Assembly: GCA_964559535.1 (NCBI GenBank)
Contig: CAZLIC010000008.1
Location: 1 to 64,000 of the forward strand
DNA: 64,000 nt
Direction: 5' to 3'
Source of the DNA: CAZLIC01 sp964559535
GTDB taxonomy: Bacteria > Pseudomonadota > Alphaproteobacteria > Rhodobacterales > Rhodobacteraceae
In this document: in pieces, positions 43,278-52,310 of the stretch
How positions within the stretch are numbered: the stretch's first letter is position 1
Layout of the letters: the number at the start of each line of letters is the position of its first letter
Position numbers and translations under genes: made by a program
The notes under the pieces: model-generated
The model's input: only the letters and a program-made list of their open reading frames with translations
Told to the model about the DNA's origin: nothing
Databases searched by the model: none

Positions 43278-46148
43278 ATGCCCTTCGCCGAGCTCTCTGC
43301 CACCACCAACTTCACCTTCCTGACCGGCGCCTCGCATCCCGAGGAGATGATGCGCCGGGCGGGGGCGCTTGGGCTGGCGGCACTGGCGGTGGCCGATGAG
43401 AACAGCGTGGCAGGCATCGTGCGGGCGCATGTGGCCGCGCGCGAGATTGCGCGCGAGGGGGGCGTGGCGCCGCGGCTGATCCCGGCGGCGCGGGTGGTCA
43501 TGCGCGAAGGGGTGGCGGCGACGGCACTGCCTTTGGACCGCGCGGGGTGGGGGCGGCTGTGCCGCCTCTTGACCCTGGGCCGGACGCGGGCGGTGAAGGG
43601 GCAATGCGACATCGGGCTGGACGATGTGCTGGCCTGGGGCGAAGGGATCGCCTGGCTGCTGCACCCGCCCGAACCCATGGCGACGGCTGCGCCAGAGCCC
43701 GGGGTGACCGGCGGCGCGGGCGGATGGATGACGCTGGCCGCACGGCTGACGCGCCGCCTGGACTGCGCGCTGGCCCTGGCGCCCCGCTATGACGGGCAGG
43801 ATGCCGCGCGGTTTTCCCGGCTGGCACGGATGGCCGGGCGGCTGGGCATTTTCACCATCGCCACGGCCGCGCCCATGATGCACAGCGCGGCCCGCCGCCG
43901 CCTGGCCGATGTGCTGTGCGCGATCCGCCACGGGGTGCGGGTGGAACAGCTGGGTCGCCGCGCCCTGCCGCACGCCGAGTTCCGCCTGCGCGGCGAGGCC
44001 GAGATGCGCCGCCTGATGGGCGCCCATGCCGGGGCGGTGGACCGTGCCATGGCCCTGGCTGATCGCTGCCGGTTCTCGCTGGACGAGCTGCGCTACGAGT
44101 ACCCCTCCGAGGTGACGGGGGGCGAAACGGCGGCGGACCGGCTGGCGCGGCTGGCGCGCGCGGGGCTGGGCTGGCGCTACCCCGAGGGCGCGCCGCCCAA
44201 GGTGGTGGCGCAGATGGACCACGAACTGGCCCTGATCGGCCGCCTGAAGTACGAGCCCTATTTCCTGACCGTGCACGACATCGTGGCCTTCGCCCGGCAA
44301 CGCGGCATCCTGTGCCAAGGGCGGGGCAGCGCGGCCAATTCGGTGGTCTGCTACGCGCTGGGCGTCACCTCGGTGTCGCCCGAGATCGGCACGATGGTGT
44401 TCGAGCGTTTTGTCAGCGAGGCGCGCAACGAACCGCCCGACATCGACGTCGATTTCGAGCACGAGCGGCGCGAGGAGGTGATCCAGCACATCTACGAACG
44501 CTATGGCCGCCACCGCGCGGGGCTGTGCGCCACGGTGATCCATTACCGCGGCAAGCGCGCGGTGCGCGAGGTGGGCCGCGCCATGGGGCTGACCGAGGAC
44601 ACGGTGGCGGCGCTGTCGTCGCAGATCTGGGGCTGGGGCGGGCCGGGGCAGATTGTCGAGGCGCGCCTGCGCGAGATCGGGCTTGACCCGGCCGACCCCC
44701 GCCTGCGCCAGACGCTTTCGCTCATCGACGAGATCCAGGGCTTCCCCCGCCACCTGTCGCAGCATGTGGGCGGCTTCATCGTCACCGAGGGGCGGCTGGA
44801 CGAGCTTTGCCCGGTGGAAAATGCCACGATGGAGGACCGCACCGTCATCCCCTGGGACAAGGACGACATCGACGCGCTGAAGATCCTGAAGGTGGATATC
44901 CTGGCGCTGGGCATGCTGTCATGCATCCGCAAGGCCTTTGACCTGCTGGCCCGGCACCACCACACCGACTGGACGCTGGCCACCCTGCCCGCCGAGGACC
45001 CCGCCGTCTATGACATGCTGTGCGCGGCCGACAGCCTGGGCGTGTTCCAGGTGGAAAGCCGCGCGCAGATGAATTTCCTGCCGCGGATGAAGCCGCGCAA
45101 GTTCTATGACCTTGTCATCCAGGTGGCGATCATCCGCCCCGGCCCCATTCAGGGCGACATGGTGCACCCCTTCCTGCGCCGCCGGAACGGGCAGGAGAAG
45201 GTCAGCTTTCCCTCGGACGACCTGGGTGCGGTGCTGGGCAAGACGCTGGGGGTGCCGCTGTTTCAGGAACAGGCGATGCAGATCGCCATCGTGGGCGCAG
45301 GGTTTTCGCCCGAGGAGGCCGACCGCCTGCGCCGGTCGCTGGCGACGTTCAAGAAGCACGGCAATGTCAGCGAATTCCGCGACCGGTTCATGGAGGGGAT
45401 GGCCCGGAACGGCCACGACGCCGATTTCGCCGCGCGCTGCTTTGCCCAGATCGAGGGGTTCGGCAGCTACGGCTTTCCCGAAAGCCATGCCGCCAGTTTC
45501 GCGCTGCTGGTCTACGCCAGCGCCTGGATCAAGCACCACCACCCCGGCATCTTCGCCTGCGCCCTGCTGAATTCGCAGCCCATGGGGTTCTATGCCCCCG
45601 CCCAGATCGTGCGAGATGCCCGCGAACATGGCGTCACCGTGCTGCCGCCCTGCATCAACCGCAGCCACTGGGACAACGTGATGGAGCCGCTGCCGGATGG
45701 TCAGCTGGCGCTGCGGCTGGGGTTCCGGCAGATCAAGGGCGTGCCCGAGGAGGCGGCGCTGTGGATCGGGGCTGCACGCGGCAACGGCTACCCGGCGCTG
45801 CGCGACGTGTGGCGGCGCGCAGGCGTGGCGCCTGCGGTGCTGGCGCGGCTGGCCGAGGCCGACTGTTTCGCGTCGCTGGGCGTGGCACGGCGCGACGCAC
45901 TGTGGGAGGCGCGCGGGCTGGAAGGACCGGCGCCGCTGCCGCTGTTCGCGGGGATGGATGGCGAAGGCGAAGAACCCGCGGTCCAGCTGGCCCCGATGAC
46001 CGAGGGCGAGGCGGTGGTGGAGGATTACGTGTCCATGCGCCTGACGCTGCGCGCGCACCCCGTGTCGTTCCTGCGCCCGCTGCTGACGCCCGGCCCCCAA
46101 GCGGAAAGACCCCGCCCTCGGCCTTCGCGCGGGCTTGCGCCCGCTTGA
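43278..46148 (+). CDS. dnaE2: Error-prone DNA polymerase DnaE2, C-terminally truncated
   Basis: A 956-residue alpha-subunit-type polymerase of the DnaE2 (ImuC) class, used in damage-induced mutagenesis. PHP domain at the start (FAELSATTNFTFLTGASHPE), then the polymerase core with QGRGSAANSVVCYALG, the catalytic PDIDVDFEHERRE and FGSYGFPESHAASFALLVYA. Family members are about 1,050-1,100 residues. This one leaves the family at RAHPVSFLRPLLTPG and ends in a Pro/Arg-rich tail encoded by the inverted-repeat element, so the C-terminal OB domain is missing. An SOS box precedes it. The usual imuA-imuB partners are not adjacent. Whether it still functions is open. Confidence 0.92.
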   Translation: MPFAELSATTNFTFLTGASHPEEMMRRAGALGLAALAVADENSVAGIVRAHVAAREIAREGGVAPRLIPAARVVMREGVAATALPLDRAGWGRLCRLLTLGRTRAVKGQCDIGLDDVLAWGEGIAWLLHPPEPMATAAPEPGVTGGAGGWMTLAARLTRRLDCALALAPRYDGQDAARFSRLARMAGRLGIFTIATAAPMMHSAARRRLADVLCAIRHGVRVEQLGRRALPHAEFRLRGEAEMRRLMGAHAGAVDRAMALADRCRFSLDELRYEYPSEVTGGETAADRLARLARAGLGWRYPEGAPPKVVAQMDHELALIGRLKYEPYFLTVHDIVAFARQRGILCQGRGSAANSVVCYALGVTSVSPEIGTMVFERFVSEARNEPPDIDVDFEHERREEVIQHIYERYGRHRAGLCATVIHYRGKRAVREVGRAMGLTEDTVAALSSQIWGWGGPGQIVEARLREIGLDPADPRLRQTLSLIDEIQGFPRHLSQHVGGFIVTEGRLDELCPVENATMEDRTVIPWDKDDIDALKILKVDILALGMLSCIRKAFDLLARHHHTDWTLATLPAEDPAVYDMLCAADSLGVFQVESRAQMNFLPRMKPRKFYDLVIQVAIIRPGPIQGDMVHPFLRRRNGQEKVSFPSDDLGAVLGKTLGVPLFQEQAMQIAIVGAGFSPEEADRLRRSLATFKKHGNVSEFRDRFMEGMARNGHDADFAARCFAQIEGFGSYGFPESHAASFALLVYASAWIKHHHPGIFACALLNSQPMGFYAPAQIVRDAREHGVTVLPPCINRSHWDNVMEPLPDGQLALRLGFRQIKGVPEEAALWIGAARGNGYPALRDVWRRAGVAPAVLARLAEADCFASLGVARRDALWEARGLEGPAPLPLFAGMDGEGEEPAVQLAPMTEGEAVVEDYVSMRLTLRAHPVSFLRPLLTPGPQAERPRPRPSRGLAPA

Positions 46149-46466
46149 AGGCCTGCGGCGCGGCCCAGCCCGGGGGACAAACCTCCCGGCTCCCAGGGCT
46201 CCCCTTTGCACCCCGCACCCGGCCCGGCCCGCCCGAAGGGCGCTGATGCGCGCGGCGTTGTCCTGCGGCCCCGGCCCCGGGGACGACCATCGTGTTCGCC
46301 ATCAGTGCAAGAACCGATGGTTGTCGGGCAGCGCCCCGGGGCATGCAGCATGCGCTGCCGCCGACATCACAGCGCAGCCGGGGGGTCCGGGGGGCTTGCC
46401 CCCCGGCCGGGCCGCGCCGCAGGGCTTCAAGGCGGCGCCAGCCGCCGCGAAGACCGAGGGCGGGGT
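46109..46466. repeat. Inverted-repeat element at the 3' end of dnaE2
   Basis: Two imperfect arms of about 86 bp (46109-46195 and 46381-46466) are reverse complements of each other. They share the core of CCCCGCCCTCGG and TGCGGCGCGGCCC. Between them are smaller dyads: GACGACCATCG/CGATGGTTGTC (46282-46325) and GGCAGCG/CGCTGCC (46327-46359). It encodes no transposase. The left arm supplies the last codons of dnaE2. The intervening and following DNA to 46604 contains no gene. Repeats of this kind may be small non-autonomous mobile elements, which is an inference. Confidence 0.75.
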
Positions 46467-46604
46467 GCATGGTCGCCACCGGGGTGATGCGGGTTCGCGA
46501 CGCGGTTGGCGCTATCCTGTCGCGGCTGGCGCCGCAGCGGCGGGGCGGGGCGGTAGGCTGACATCCGAATCGCCCAAACCATCGCTCCTCCGGAGGTCTG
46601 CACG

Positions 46605-48581
46605 ATGACCGCCTTCCCCCGCCTGTCGCAGCCCCTTGCCCTGCGCGGCCATACCTTGCGGAACCGCATCGTGTTCGGCGCGCATACCGCGAACATGAGC
46701 GAGAACGGCCTGCCGGGGCGGCAGTACGGTGCCTACCTTCTGGAACGCGCGCTGGGCGGCGCGGCGATGATCGTGGCGGAACCCATGCCAGTGCACCGCA
46801 CGGGCGTGCTGACACGCGGCAATTACCGGCATGCGACCGACGACGTGATCGCGCCGTTCCGTGCCATCACCGAGCCGGTGAAGGACGCGGGCGCGGTGCT
46901 TCTGCAGCAGCTTTACCACATCGGCGCGCATGGCGATTCCGACCTCAGTTTCACACCGCACTGGTCGCCGTCGGGGCACGCGAGCTATCACGACAGCGAT
47001 GGCAGCCACCGCATGACCAGGGCCGAGATCGAGGAGCTGATCGCGGCGCATGTGGCCGCAGCCGTCCGGTCGCAGAAGGGCGGATTCCAGGGGGTCGAGG
47101 TCTGGGCAGCCTATCATTCACTGCTCGACCAGTTCTGGACGCCGTGGTCGAACACGCGTGACGACGAGTGGGGCGGAAGCCTGGAGAACCGCACACGGTT
47201 CTCGCGGCGGATCGTCGAGGGCATCCGCCGGGCCTGCGGACCGGATTTCGTGATCGGCCTCGCGGTCAGCACCTCGGATGCCTACGACGTGCTCTTGTCG
47301 ACGGAATCCCTGTGCGAGATCGTGGCGCTGCACGATGCCACGGGTGACATCGACTATGTCACCTGCGGCCATGGCGGCTACATGGATTTCGAGCGGCTGA
47401 TGCCGACCTTCCTGTTTGGCGAAAAGCTGACGGCGCCGGTGACGGCGGAACTGAAGAAGGCCGTGCGGCATGCGGTGGTCACCTCGGAGGCGCATGTGCG
47501 CACGCCCGAGAATGCCGAGAGCATCCTGCGTGAAGGGGCGGCCGATCTGGTGAGCATCGTGCGCGGGCAGATCGCCGACCCGCATCTGGCGCGCATGGCA
47601 ACCGAAGGGCGGGCCGAGGACATCCGCGGCTGCATCAGCTGCAACCAGATGTGCTGGGGGCGGCGGTCGCGGGACTACTGGATTTCCTGCCTCATCAACC
47701 CTTCCGCGGGGCGCGAATGGGAGTGGGGTGGCGATCGGTTCACACTCGCCGCCGTACCGAAGGATGTGCTGGTAGTGGGCGCGGGTCCTGCCGGGTGCGA
47801 GGCGGCGCGGGTGGCGGCCGAACGCGGGCACCGGGTGCGGCTGGTGGAAGCGCTGCCGGTGATCGGGGGGCAGTTCCGGCTGGCAGGGGAGCAACCCCGC
47901 AGGGCCCAAATCCTGGATCTGTTCGGCTGGTACGAGCGGCAGTTCGCGAAACTGGGCGTGACGGTTGAGCTGAACAGCTTTGTCGACCCCGACATGCTGG
48001 GAGGTGACCCGGCCGACACCATCATCCTTGCCGCCGGGTCGTTGCCCGACCCCGATGCGCGGCAGCGCTGGCTGCCTTCGGCCGCCCGCCTGCCGGGGCT
48101 ACACCACGGCGGCGTCTGGTCGCCCGAAGAGGTGATGCGGCGCGAGGCGCGCATTACCGGCGACGTGGTGCTGTATGACGAGGGCGGCAACTGGCGCGGC
48201 ATCGGCACGGCCTGGGCGCTGGCCGAGCGTGGGCTCAAGGTGACGCTGCTGACCCCGGCCCCCTATGTGGGGCATGAGATTGCCCGCACCTCGGCCGATG
48301 GCCCGGCGCGGCAGCGTCTGGCGCGGCTGGGGGTGCGGATGCTGACCGAGCACCGCGTGCTGGCCTGGCACGGCAACGGCGCGACCCTGCAGTCGATGCT
48401 GACCGGCGCCGAGGAAACCGTCCCCGCCTCGGCCCTGGTGATGTCCACCACGAACATCGCCTTCGACCCCTTTCCAGAGGCGATCCCCGGCAAGACCCTG
48501 CTCCGCATCGGCGATTGCGCGGCGCCGCGGCAGGCGCCCTATGCCTTCCACGAAGGCCGCAGGGTGGCGTTGGCGCTCTGA
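46605..48581 (+). CDS. Old-Yellow-Enzyme/dimethylamine-dehydrogenase-type demethylase-like oxidoreductase
   Basis: A 658-residue FMN/4Fe-4S/FAD enzyme. The N-terminal TIM barrel binds FMN (NRIVFGAHTANMSENG; EVWAAYHSLLDQFW). The cluster-binding cysteines are CISCNQMC with a further Cys 12 residues on (ISCLINP). The C-terminal half binds FAD/NAD (VLVVGAGPAGCEAARVAAE). The architecture matches 2,4-dienoyl-CoA reductase and the amine demethylases StcD, DgcA and dimethylamine dehydrogenase. The Rieske oxygenase next to it favours an N-methyl amine demethylase. RBS CGGAGG precedes the ATG. Confidence 0.9.
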   Translation: MTAFPRLSQPLALRGHTLRNRIVFGAHTANMSENGLPGRQYGAYLLERALGGAAMIVAEPMPVHRTGVLTRGNYRHATDDVIAPFRAITEPVKDAGAVLLQQLYHIGAHGDSDLSFTPHWSPSGHASYHDSDGSHRMTRAEIEELIAAHVAAAVRSQKGGFQGVEVWAAYHSLLDQFWTPWSNTRDDEWGGSLENRTRFSRRIVEGIRRACGPDFVIGLAVSTSDAYDVLLSTESLCEIVALHDATGDIDYVTCGHGGYMDFERLMPTFLFGEKLTAPVTAELKKAVRHAVVTSEAHVRTPENAESILREGAADLVSIVRGQIADPHLARMATEGRAEDIRGCISCNQMCWGRRSRDYWISCLINPSAGREWEWGGDRFTLAAVPKDVLVVGAGPAGCEAARVAAERGHRVRLVEALPVIGGQFRLAGEQPRRAQILDLFGWYERQFAKLGVTVELNSFVDPDMLGGDPADTIILAAGSLPDPDARQRWLPSAARLPGLHHGGVWSPEEVMRREARITGDVVLYDEGGNWRGIGTAWALAERGLKVTLLTPAPYVGHEIARTSADGPARQRLARLGVRMLTEHRVLAWHGNGATLQSMLTGAEETVPASALVMSTTNIAFDPFPEAIPGKTLLRIGDCAAPRQAPYAFHEGRRVALAL

Positions 48582-48684
48582 GTGCAGATGAGGAATCTCC
48601 GAACCCGTGCTGCGGGAGTTTGTGCTTTCCTGCAAATCAGCGATGCCGCAGGATGCACCTGCCCCCCCATAGCGGAGCGTGCCC

Positions 48685-49818
48685 ATGAAGGACCTTGCCA
48701 GCCGCCAGTCCCCCGCCGAGGAACTGCAAGCCAGTGTCTCGGTCCCTTTCGCGCAGGCCCGCGCCATGCCGAAGTCGGTCTATACCGATTCAGGATTCCT
48801 TGCGCTGGAGCAGGATCGCATCTTCGCCCGGGAATGGCTGTGCGCCGGACGCGCCGAGGCGTTGCCCGACCCCGGCGACTACATGACGATGACGGTCGCG
48901 GGCGAACCGGTGATCGTGCTGCGTGACCGCGACGGGCAGCTGCGCGCCATGTCGAATGTCTGCCGCCACCGGATGAGCACCCTGCTGGAGGGTCGCGGCA
49001 ACACCCGCGCCATCGTCTGCCCCTATCATGCCTGGACGTACAATCTGGACGGCAGCCTGCGGGGCGCTGCGGCGATGGGTCAGAACGCTTCGTTCTGCAA
49101 GGACAACATCCGCCTGCCCGCCATCCGCTGCGAGGTCTGGCAGGGCTGGATTCTGGTGTCGCTGAACCCGGATGCGGCGCCGCCCGCGCAGTCGCTGCAC
49201 GAGGTGGACGCGCTGGTTGGTCATCTGGACATGTCGGGCTACCGCGAAACCTTCCGCGAAGAGTTCCGCTGGGCCACCAACTGGAAGGTGCTGGCCGAGA
49301 ACTTCATGGAAAGCTACCACCTTCCGGCGTGCCACGCCGGCACCATTGGCGGCGCATCCGACCTGAACGAGATGGTCTGTCCCGAAGGCTCTGACGCGTT
49401 CAACTATCACTGGATCATCAAGAATGACTCGGTGCCGCTGGCGCTGGCGCATCCGACGAACACCACGCTGTCGGGCAATGACCGGCGCATCACCTGGCTT
49501 CTGGCCATCTACCCCTCGCTGCTGATCACCATGACGCCCGGATACTTCTGGTACCTTTCGCTGACGCCCGACGGGCCAGGGGGCGTGAACGTGCTGTTCG
49601 GCGGCGGCATGTCGCCGGAATGGCTGGCCGACCCGGCCGCAGAAGCGCACCTTGCCGGGGTACGCGCGCTGCTGGACCGCGTGAACATCGAGGACAAGGG
49701 TTGCACCGAACGGGTGTACCGGGGCCTGCGCGCCGGGCTGTCGGAACCGGGGCCGCTGAGCCACCTGGAGCGGCCGAATTTCGAGTTTGCGCAGTGGATC
49801 GCACGGCGGGTGGCCTGA
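48685..49818 (+). CDS. Rieske non-heme iron oxygenase, alpha subunit
   Basis: A 377-residue ring-hydroxylating-type oxygenase of the class that includes stachydrine, glycine betaine and carnitine oxygenases. The Rieske 2Fe-2S motif is CRHR followed 16 residues later by CPYHAW. The catalytic iron site is seen in NFMESYHLPACH. The ATG at 48685 is preferred to a GTG six bases upstream because GCGGAG lies seven bases before it. No ferredoxin reductase gene is adjacent, so electrons may come from elsewhere. With the demethylase-like gene it suggests N-demethylation of a quaternary amine. Confidence 0.92.
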   Translation: MKDLASRQSPAEELQASVSVPFAQARAMPKSVYTDSGFLALEQDRIFAREWLCAGRAEALPDPGDYMTMTVAGEPVIVLRDRDGQLRAMSNVCRHRMSTLLEGRGNTRAIVCPYHAWTYNLDGSLRGAAAMGQNASFCKDNIRLPAIRCEVWQGWILVSLNPDAAPPAQSLHEVDALVGHLDMSGYRETFREEFRWATNWKVLAENFMESYHLPACHAGTIGGASDLNEMVCPEGSDAFNYHWIIKNDSVPLALAHPTNTTLSGNDRRITWLLAIYPSLLITMTPGYFWYLSLTPDGPGGVNVLFGGGMSPEWLADPAAEAHLAGVRALLDRVNIEDKGCTERVYRGLRAGLSEPGPLSHLERPNFEFAQWIARRVA

Positions 49819-49828
49819 GGAGACGAAC

Positions 49829-51514
49829 ATGACGGTCGAGACGGTCGAGGTGCTGGTGGTTGGCGCCGGTCAGGCGGGCATTGCCGCGAGCGAGCATCTG
49901 ACACGGCGCGGCATTCCGCACCTGGTGCTGGAACGCGCCCGGATCGCCGAGAAATGGCGCAGCGGGCGGTGGGATTCGCTGGTGGCCAACGGTCCGGCCT
50001 GGCACGACCGGTTTCCGGGCATGGCTTTCGATGGCGACCCGGAAGTGTTCCCGGGCAAGGAGGCGGTCGCCGACTACTTCGAGGCCTATGCCCGCCAGAT
50101 CGGCGCGCCGGTCCGCTGCGGCGTCGAGGTGCGCGAGGCGCGGCGGAACCCGGACGGCCCGGGCTTCCGGGTGGAGACCTCCGAGGGCGTGATCCTGGCG
50201 CGGAACCTGATTTCCTGCACCGGCCCGTTCCAGGTGCCGAAGATGCCCGCCCTGGTGCCCGAAAGCGCCGGGATCGTGCAGATGCATTCGGCCGGTTACC
50301 GCAACCCCGGCCAGTTGCCGGACGGGGCAGTGATGGTGGTGGGCGCGGGCGCCTCGGGCGCGCAGATCGCCGAAGAACTGCTGGAGGCCGGGCGGAAGGT
50401 GGTCCTCTCGGTCGGCCCGCACGACCGCCCGCCACGGCGCTATCGCGGGCGGGACAATGTCTGGTGGCTGGGGGTTCTGAACAAGTGGGACGTCGAGGCC
50501 CCGCCCAGCACCAAGCACGTGACCTTTGCCGTCAGCGGCGCACATGGCGGGCGCACGGTCGACTTTCGCAAGCTGGCGCAGCGGGGCGTCACCCTGGTCG
50601 GCCGCGCGCAGGGGTTCTCGGGCGGGGTGATGACTTTTGCCCCCGAGCTGGCGACCGATCTGGCCTATGGCGATGCCAACTACCTGTCGGTGCTGGACGA
50701 GGCCGATGCCTGGGTCGCCCGGAACGGGCTGGACCTGCCGGAAGAGCCCGGGGCGCGGATCATGCTGCCCGATCCGCCCTGCGTGACCGACCCGATCCTG
50801 TCGCTGGACCTGGCCGCCGCCGGGATCACGTCCATCGTCTGGGCGACCGGCTATGGTCTGGATTTCGGCTGGCTGAAGGTCGATGCCTTCCACCCGAACG
50901 GCAAACCGCGCCACCAGCGCGGCGTGTCGTCCGAGCCGGGGGTGTATTTCCTTGGCCTGCCGTGGCTGTCGCGGCGCGGATCATCCTTCATCTGGGGCGT
51001 CTGGCACGATGCCGGCCATGTGGCGGACCACATCGCCAAGATGCGCAGCTACCTGGCCTACGCCCCTGCCCGCCCCCCCAGAAACCGCCTGAGGAACATC
51101 ATGGCCCACACCCGCCACCGCAAGTTCAACACCCGCGACACCTATCCCGAGCAGAAGCTGGACAACGACCTGTGCCAGGCCGTGGTGGCGCGCGGCACCA
51201 CCATCTTCCTGCGCGGCCAGTGCCCGCAGGACCTGGACACGGCGGCCAACATCAACAGCCACGACCCGGTGGAACAGACCCACAAGGTGATGCAGAACAT
51301 CCGGCAGCTGATCGAGGAATGCGGCGGCAGCATGGAGCACCTGTGCAAGGTCGTCGTCTACCTGACCGACGTGCGCCACCGCGAGGCGGTGTACCGCACC
51401 ATGGGCGAATACATCCGCGGCGTGCATCCGGTCTCGACCGGCGTGGTGGTCACGGCGCTGGCCCGCCCCGACTGGCTGGTGGAAATCGACGCCACGGCGG
51501 TGATCCCGGATTGA
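49829..51514 (+). CDS. Flavin monooxygenase fused in frame to RidA
   Basis: A 561-residue open frame made of two proteins. Residues 1-424 are an FAD/NAD(P)-dependent monooxygenase (GAGQAGIAASEH near the start and GAGASGAQIAEE near residue 175). Residues 425-561 are a complete RidA/YjgF-family enamine deaminase (RGQCPQDLDTAANINS and a late TALARPDWLVEID). RidA is normally separate. Here a C7 tract sits just upstream of an out-of-frame TGA that overlaps a good ribosome-binding site and the RidA ATG. The fusion could be real, a frameshift, or a sequencing error. RBS GAGGAG precedes the ATG. Confidence 0.85.
   Translation: MTVETVEVLVVGAGQAGIAASEHLTRRGIPHLVLERARIAEKWRSGRWDSLVANGPAWHDRFPGMAFDGDPEVFPGKEAVADYFEAYARQIGAPVRCGVEVREARRNPDGPGFRVETSEGVILARNLISCTGPFQVPKMPALVPESAGIVQMHSAGYRNPGQLPDGAVMVVGAGASGAQIAEELLEAGRKVVLSVGPHDRPPRRYRGRDNVWWLGVLNKWDVEAPPSTKHVTFAVSGAHGGRTVDFRKLAQRGVTLVGRAQGFSGGVMTFAPELATDLAYGDANYLSVLDEADAWVARNGLDLPEEPGARIMLPDPPCVTDPILSLDLAAAGITSIVWATGYGLDFGWLKVDAFHPNGKPRHQRGVSSEPGVYFLGLPWLSRRGSSFIWGVWHDAGHVADHIAKMRSYLAYAPARPPRNRLRNIMAHTRHRKFNTRDTYPEQKLDNDLCQAVVARGTTIFLRGQCPQDLDTAANINSHDPVEQTHKVMQNIRQLIEECGGSMEHLCKVVVYLTDVRHREAVYRTMGEYIRGVHPVSTGVVVTALARPDWLVEIDATAVIPD
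51073..51103 (+). other. C7 tract, hidden stop and internal RidA start
   Basis: Seven Cs (51073-51079) are followed by an out-of-frame TGA (51090-51092), the ribosome-binding-like TGAGGAAC (51090-51097) and the ATG of the RidA part (51101). Removing one C would bring the TGA into frame, ending the monooxygenase as ...ARPPETA. That would leave RidA with its own start, a normal two-gene arrangement. Confidence 0.7.
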
Positions 51515-51515
51515 C

Positions 51516-52076
51516 CTAAGGCGCGGCCCGACCCGCCCAGGTGAACGCCAGCACGCCCGTCGAGGCCGCGGCGCCTGCGCCATTCCGGAGTGTGATCGTC
51601 GTTGTGAACCTTACGGGCGACTGTTCCTGAGAGGCCGGGCAGACCAGCCGCAGGGGGCTTCCGCTGAACGGATCGACGGTGAAGGTTGCCGTGGCCAGCG
51701 TGCGGCCGCCGGTCCAGGTTCCGGCGCGGACTTCGTCCGAAACGGGGTCGTATGTTGCCGTCTTCCGGCTGGCGATGGCACCGGCAAGGTCGGTGCAGGT
51801 CCAGGTGGCTTCGGCGCGGCGCGAGATCGAGGCGATGCCGCTTTCGCTGTCGCCCGCCACAACGGTCAGCACCAGACGCCGGTCCTGCCCGATCAGGTTC
51901 GCCTTGACGAACCCTGCAACCGGAACCTGCTCGACACCGGTGCTGCGATTGTCGGCAACCCGGACAAACTCGGCTTCAATCCCCACGAACCCGGGCGGTG
52001 TGCTGTCGCTGGAGGGGCCGGTCGGTTGACATGCGCCAAGGCACAGGGCCACAGGAAAAAACCATGCGCGTTGCAT
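51516..52076 (-). CDS. Putative lipoprotein
   Basis: A 186-residue protein with a lipoprotein signal: MQRAWFFPVALCLGACQ, where LGAC is the lipobox. The mature part is beta-rich with repeated Thr/Ala stretches. I recognise no family. Its stop is one base from the convergent monooxygenase-RidA stop. It is divergent from the DUF1028 gene across 234 bases that hold no other gene. Confidence 0.78.
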   Translation of the reverse strand: MQRAWFFPVALCLGACQPTGPSSDSTPPGFVGIEAEFVRVADNRSTGVEQVPVAGFVKANLIGQDRRLVLTVVAGDSESGIASISRRAEATWTCTDLAGAIASRKTATYDPVSDEVRAGTWTGGRTLATATFTVDPFSGSPLRLVCPASQEQSPVRFTTTITLRNGAGAAASTGVLAFTWAGRAAP

Positions 52077-52310
52077 CTGCCGTCGTCCTTTCGAAATGTG
52101 GGTGGCGCTGAATGAGTCTTGCTGCTTCTTCAACCTTAAAGCGAAACACGCGGGTCGGACAAGATGGCTCCGCAGGGAACCGCTTTCCCGGCAAAGCACC
52201 CGCCAAACCCGGCGTGTCCCTTGCCTTGGCCGCGGTTGCGGGGTTTCCTTTCCCACCTGTCGCCACGCCAATAGGCCCGGTTCCCTTCCCTGCGTGACCC
52301 AAGGATCGCT

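Noticed and set aside
46467..46604. A remnant of the dnaE2 C-terminus beyond the inverted-repeat element
   Set aside because: Translation in all forward frames shows nothing like the missing OB domain, so this looks like a replacement rather than a simple insertion.
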